Below the pieces are notes generated by a model. The model ran no database searches. It saw only the letters and a list, made by a program, of their open reading frames with translations, and was not told where the DNA came from. This document shows positions 6,694 to 10,119 of a DNA stretch of 10,119 nt, in pieces. This DNA comes from Ignavibacteria bacterium UBA6906. GTDB lineage: Bacteria; Bacteroidota; Ignavibacteria; UBA10030; UBA6906. The translations under genes and the position numbers were made by a program. The first letter of the stretch is position 1. Every line of letters begins with the position of its first letter. The stretch lies in assembly GCA_002451155.1 (NCBI GenBank), contig DKBG01000332.1, positions 1-10,119 of the forward strand, given 5' to 3'.

Positions 6694-7968
6694 TTACCGG
6701 AGCTTCTCGAACTCCTCCCAGAAATGCGGAAAGGACTTCGCAACACACCCGGGATCAGTAATGCTGACACCGCTGACGCGCAAGCCCACCAATGCAAACG
6801 CCATGGCTAGACGATGGTCATTATGGGTGTCCAGCAGCGCGCCAGACAGGGGGGCCGGTGTGATCACAAGCCCCCCCTCATCGACTACCACCTGCGCGCC
6901 AACTTTCCGAAGCTCACTCTCAAGACATCCGAGCCGATCCGATTCCTTGTGGCGCAGGTGTGCCACGTTTCGTATCCTCGTTTGCCCTTCAGCGAACAGG
7001 GCAACAACCGCCAGCGTGGGCACGGCATCAGGGAGGAGGTTCATGTCCACGTCAACGCCCCTGAGAGATCCTGCACACCGGAGCGTCATCGACCCGTCCT
7101 CCTCGGAACAGACACAGCCCATCTTCTCCAGAATGTCCGCCATCCGGATGTCGGCCTGATGTGTGGCCGGAGAAAGGCCAGGAATCCGGACCCGCCCGCC
7201 GGCAATCGCGGCTGCCGCCATCCCATATGTCGCTCCTGAGGCATCTGTCTCGACGCGGTACCTGGAGGGAACGTACCTATGCCGGCATGAGACCCGGTAC
7301 ACGCCGGCCGATGAGTCCCGCTCAACCTGAGCCCCAAAGATCCTCATCACATCTACGGTTAAATCCACATACGATGCCGACGCAAGCGGACCTTCGACAG
7401 TCAGCACAAGATCGTCCGCCGCATACGGCGCAACGAGGAGAACCGAGGAGAGGAACTGCGAACTCTGGTCCCCCCGTATGCTCAGTGCACCACCGCGGAG
7501 CGAGCCACCGCTGATTTCGTACCGTGCGACGACTGGATGACGCGCTGCCAGAATCCCCTGTCCCTGAAGCGCACCGAGAAGATCTTCGATCGGTCGTTCC
7601 GCCATGCGATCGGATCCCTCGAAGACTGTGCGACCCTCTGCAAGCGCCGCAAGGGAAATCAGGAAACGAAGAGTGGTCCCGGCGTTCCCCACGGGAATCG
7701 GAAATTTCGGCGCAAACAACCTCCCACCCTTCCCCCCCACAATGATCTCATCCCCCACCCGACGCACGAGTACGCCCAGCTGATTCAGCCCGTTGGCCAT
7801 CAGGGCAGTGTCGTCACTGTCCGAAGCGTTCTGGATCACCGAATCGCCATCCGCACAGGCAGCACAGACAAGCGCTCTGTTCGCAAGGCTCTTCGACCCC
7901 GGAACGTGAAAGACCCCCTGAATCCACCGCCGGGGCTCAATCGCCAGCACAGTCATCCCTGAGCTCAT
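6694..7968 (-). CDS. aroA: 3-phosphoshikimate 1-carboxyvinyltransferase (EPSP synthase)
   Basis: Condenses shikimate-3-phosphate with phosphoenolpyruvate to EPSP, the sixth shikimate step. The 424 residues match the family's usual length. Visible motifs are PGSKSLANR (23-31, K26 and R31), GNAGTTLRF (94-102), the phosphoshikimate-binding SSQFL (169-173), D314 (catalytic base by family alignment), RHKESDR (339-345, E342 and R345), NDHR (383-386) and K411 in the C-terminal PGCVAKSFP. SSQFL and KESDR resemble the E. coli-like class I form more than the class II motif set. The residue equivalent to E. coli Pro101 is F102. Start choice is uncertain: the ATG at 7968 directly abuts a G-rich stretch (GGTGGGGGG), leaving no spacing, while the in-frame ATG at 7956 (Met5) is better spaced from it and still keeps the whole domain. 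The gene lies 48 bases after aroDE and 56 before aroC, probably in one transcript. Confidence 0.96.
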   Translation of the reverse strand: MSSGMTVLAIEPRRWIQGVFHVPGSKSLANRALVCAACADGDSVIQNASDSDDTALMANGLNQLGVLVRRVGDEIIVGGKGGRLFAPKFPIPVGNAGTTLRFLISLAALAEGRTVFEGSDRMAERPIEDLLGALQGQGILAARHPVVARYEISGGSLRGGALSIRGDQSSQFLSSVLLVAPYAADDLVLTVEGPLASASYVDLTVDVMRIFGAQVERDSSAGVYRVSCRHRYVPSRYRVETDASGATYGMAAAAIAGGRVRIPGLSPATHQADIRMADILEKMGCVCSEEDGSMTLRCAGSLRGVDVDMNLLPDAVPTLAVVALFAEGQTRIRNVAHLRHKESDRLGCLESELRKVGAQVVVDEGGLVITPAPLSGALLDTHNDHRLAMAFALVGLRVSGVSITDPGCVAKSFPHFWEEFEKLR

Positions 7969-8016
7969 CCCCCCACCGTCTCTGGACGTTGATGGTCGAC
8001 CGATTGGTGGTGCATG

Positions 8017-9480
8017 CTATCCTGTTCTCCCTGCTTTTCTGAGGAGCCTTCGCATCATTACCCGCCCGGGCATCGCTCCGGTGAAGATCCGATCCTGAAG
8101 CGCCGCTTGATTGAGGTACATCTCCGTCCCTGGCACGATGCGCGCACCGCTTTCTCGAGCTCTCCGCAAAAACCTGGTCACCGGAGGGTTGTACACAGCA
8201 TCGAACACGACTTTCCCCCTGAAATCCCCGGTCAGGATGGGAGGAGCCTCAGTATTCGGATACATCCCGACGGAGGTTGTGTTGGCAATGATGTCGAACT
8301 TCTCTGGAGTGAGCGTATCCAGCCCGACACAACCGACACCGAGCTCCTTCGAAAGCCGCGCCGCCTTTTTGGGAGACCGGTTCGCCACGTAAACACTGGC
8401 AGCGCGCCGTTTTGCCTCGTACGCAAGCGCCCTGGCGGCTCCACCTGCGCCGAGAACAAGAACCTGCCTTCCGGAAACCTTCAAAATCCTTTCGATAGCA
8501 TCCAGTGCCGCCGGCGCATCCGTGTTTGTCCCGATGAGTCTCGTTCCCTTCCGGACGATCGTATTTACCGCTCCGACGCCGCGGGCGGTTCTGTCCAGTG
8601 AATCCAGGTACCTGGCCACCTTTTCCTTAAACGGGAGCGTTACGCTGCACCCCGAGAGATACGGCATGCATCTCGCAAAGAAACTTCCCAGGTCCTTTAC
8701 CGGAAACCGGCAATAGACAGCATTCTTGCCGAGCGCCCGGAACACGGGATTGTGGAGGAAGATCCCTTTACTGTGCTCTACCGGGTTGCCCACGACGCCA
8801 AACACCCGCGTTGAACGGTTCAGTTCGTGAGCGCGATAAAGATTCCGGAGATGCGAACAGAGAACCTGTCCCGGCGCAGCGGCAGATCCCTCTTCGGGAG
8901 CACCATAGGTGGCCCACCCTCCAAACTTCCTGTAGAGGATTCGAGTCGGCTCGCCCGCTGCGCCCATGGCAATCCCGATCGCCTTCCGCCGATCGCGCGC
9001 AGCGCGCCGGAGGAATTCAAACGCAAGGATACCCTCAGCGACGTCGTCGGCGACATATGCGAGCTTGATGACATCTGCCCCGGATGAGGAGAGCTCAGCG
9101 TACACCGAGCCAGCCCGAGGCCGCTCCTTTCCGAAGTAATGGCGGGAGACGATGAGTTTTGTCTCGCTCCGCCGCGCCGACGACTCCTGCAGAACGGTCG
9201 CTCCCGCCCTCAACTCGAGGTCGCAGTATTCAACACCCAGCGCCGATGCTGACCTGAGAATGTCGATCCGCTCCGATTCACTCCCCCGAAATCCCCCACC
9301 CTCCCAGGATGGACGGCAGGTGGCAATTCTCGGCTTACGAGTGGAACGGAGAAGAGGGGCCAGATCACTTCCCTCAATGAGATCCAGTCTGAATTCGACA
9401 AGATGTGCGAATCGCGCGGAGGAGCGAACCTGGCGGAGCGCCTCGGCGATCGTCGGACCCGTTACCGAGAGGATAATCAT
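8017..9480 (-). CDS. aroDE: Bifunctional 3-dehydroquinate dehydratase (type I) / shikimate dehydrogenase
   Basis: 487 residues in one frame covering two consecutive steps: dehydroquinate to dehydroshikimate, then NADPH-dependent reduction to shikimate. Residues 1 to about 220 are a type I (Schiff-base) dehydroquinase: EFRLD at 29-33, CRPSWEGG at 55-62, DLEL with E89, H114 and K139 as the catalytic His and Schiff-base Lys, R180, and APGQ at 202-205. Residues from about 224 are an AroE domain: GNPVEHSK at 231-238, K285 in TLPFKEK and D321 in GTNTDA as the catalytic Lys/Asp pair, N306 in GAVNT, GAGGAAR at 344-350 for the nucleotide, and NRSP at 367-370, typical of NADP binding. The shikimate-binding HSxS motif reads HSKG, so the second Ser is Gly. 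The domains join with almost no linker. The start ATG overlaps the aroB stop, and no clear Shine-Dalgarno is seen. Such fusions are known in plants and some bacteria. Lys/Asp/His conservation implies that both halves are active. Confidence 0.95.
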   Translation of the reverse strand: MIILSVTGPTIAEALRQVRSSARFAHLVEFRLDLIEGSDLAPLLRSTRKPRIATCRPSWEGGGFRGSESERIDILRSASALGVEYCDLELRAGATVLQESSARRSETKLIVSRHYFGKERPRAGSVYAELSSSGADVIKLAYVADDVAEGILAFEFLRRAARDRRKAIGIAMGAAGEPTRILYRKFGGWATYGAPEEGSAAAPGQVLCSHLRNLYRAHELNRSTRVFGVVGNPVEHSKGIFLHNPVFRALGKNAVYCRFPVKDLGSFFARCMPYLSGCSVTLPFKEKVARYLDSLDRTARGVGAVNTIVRKGTRLIGTNTDAPAALDAIERILKVSGRQVLVLGAGGAARALAYEAKRRAASVYVANRSPKKAARLSKELGVGCVGLDTLTPEKFDIIANTTSVGMYPNTEAPPILTGDFRGKVVFDAVYNPPVTRFLRRARESGARIVPGTEMYLNQAALQDRIFTGAMPGRVMMRRLLRKAGRTG

Positions 9481-10119
9481 GCGGACAATCGGCAGACTGC
9501 CGAAAGAAGTGAGACGGGGACCTGAACACCGATGACAGACCTCCCGATCCCATTCAGGAGGACGTAGCGGACGCCCTGTGCATCCGATTTCTTGTCCAGA
9601 GAGAGAGCCGAAAAGAATTCCGCGGAACTGGAGACCGGAGGGATCCGTACGGGCAGCCTCAGGGAACGCAATAGTCGGGTCACCCGGACTCTCTCACTCT
9701 TCTTCAGAAAACCCATCTGTTCAGCAATCTCGGCCTCAGCTGCCAGCCCTACGGCCACAGCATGGCCGTGCGGAATCCGGTACCCTGTCGCCGCCTCAAC
9801 GGCATGGCCAATGGTATGGCCGGCGTTGAGCACTTTCCGCAGGCCCGTCTCCCGCTCATCCCGTGCAACCACTGCAGCCTTCAGGCCGACCGACGTTGTG
9901 ATGAGGCGCGCCATCAGTCGGGCGTTCGCCGGACTGATGGTCCTGGCCGCCTGTTCCAGCCTGGCGAAGAAGGTCCGGTCGAGCACTGCCCCGATCTTTA
10001 CCATCTCCGCGAGACCGTTCCGAAATTCTTCCGCCGGCAGCGTGGAAAGGGTCTCTGGATCGATGAACACGACGGAGGGTTGATGGAATGCACCAATGAG
10101 ATTTTTCCCCGCCTCATGA
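9477..10119 (-). CDS. aroB: 3-dehydroquinate synthase, C-terminal part (5' end outside window)
   Basis: Second step of the shikimate pathway: DAHP to 3-dehydroquinate, NAD- and metal-dependent, cytoplasmic. The frame stays open to the right edge, so the gene is cut by the window; 213 residues are visible, roughly the last 60% of a normal protein of about 350 residues. The visible part begins HEAGKNLIGAFHQP, the AroB substrate-binding loop, followed by GLAEMVKIG, whose Glu is a metal ligand in characterised AroB proteins. NAGHTIGHA and HGHAVAVGL then supply the two His metal ligands. A GTG at 10070 is in frame but lies inside the conserved core and is not the start. The TGA stop overlaps the aroDE ATG (ATGA), which suggests translational coupling. 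The C-terminus is ordinary, with a short tail ending SAVCRLSA. Identification is firm from motifs; only the N-terminal NAD-binding part is unseen. Confidence 0.96.
   Translation of the reverse strand, partial: HEAGKNLIGAFHQPSVVFIDPETLSTLPAEEFRNGLAEMVKIGAVLDRTFFARLEQAARTISPANARLMARLITTSVGLKAAVVARDERETGLRKVLNAGHTIGHAVEAATGYRIPHGHAVAVGLAAEAEIAEQMGFLKKSERVRVTRLLRSLRLPVRIPPVSSSAEFFSALSLDKKSDAQGVRYVLLNGIGRSVIGVQVPVSLLSAVCRLSA

Noticed and set aside
9477..10070. aroB starting at the GTG at 10070
   Set aside because: Conserved AroB residues (GKNLIGAFHQP) continue in frame upstream to the window edge, so this GTG is an internal Val codon.

Overview
The window is one continuous block of minus-strand genes, read from the right edge to the left, with very short gaps and no RNA gene, mobile element, repeat array or convincing terminator. 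Base composition is moderately GC-rich. The organism cannot be named from this sequence. A TPR plus type I periplasmic-binding-fold protein with a signal peptide, beside an ABC-2 type exporter, suggests a Gram-negative bacterium, and the style loosely recalls the Bacteroidota/Ignavibacteriota side of the tree. That placement is a low-confidence inference.

Right part (about 4554-10119): an aromatic amino acid cluster in almost perfect pathway order. Transcription runs through aroB (3-dehydroquinate synthase, cut by the window edge), an aroD-aroE fusion (dehydroquinase plus shikimate dehydrogenase), aroA (EPSP synthase), aroC fused to an AroQ-type chorismate mutase, and tyrA (prephenate/arogenate dehydrogenase). 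Two junctions are ATGA overlaps (aroB/aroDE and aroC-aroQ/tyrA). Five polypeptides carry seven catalytic activities, leading from DAHP to 4-hydroxyphenylpyruvate (or tyrosine if arogenate is used). Only shikimate kinase is missing from the chain inside the window. The most notable feature is the chorismate synthase-chorismate mutase fusion: the enzyme that makes chorismate is joined to the one that commits it to Phe/Tyr, and is translationally linked to TyrA.

Left part (about 1-4520): 33 bases after tyrA the same strand continues with an ABC ATPase, a large 563-residue ABC-2 type permease with a two-fold internal layout, and a secreted protein with N-terminal TPR-like helices and a C-terminal type I periplasmic-binding fold (LpoA-like / Leu-Ile-Val-binding-like). 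The ATPase and permease form an exporter-type pair. The third protein is probably not a classical import receptor for them, and its role is unknown. A further gene may begin by TGATG overlap at position 80 and run off the left edge.

No stretch over 300 bases lacks a gene; the largest intergenic gaps are 56 and 48 bases.
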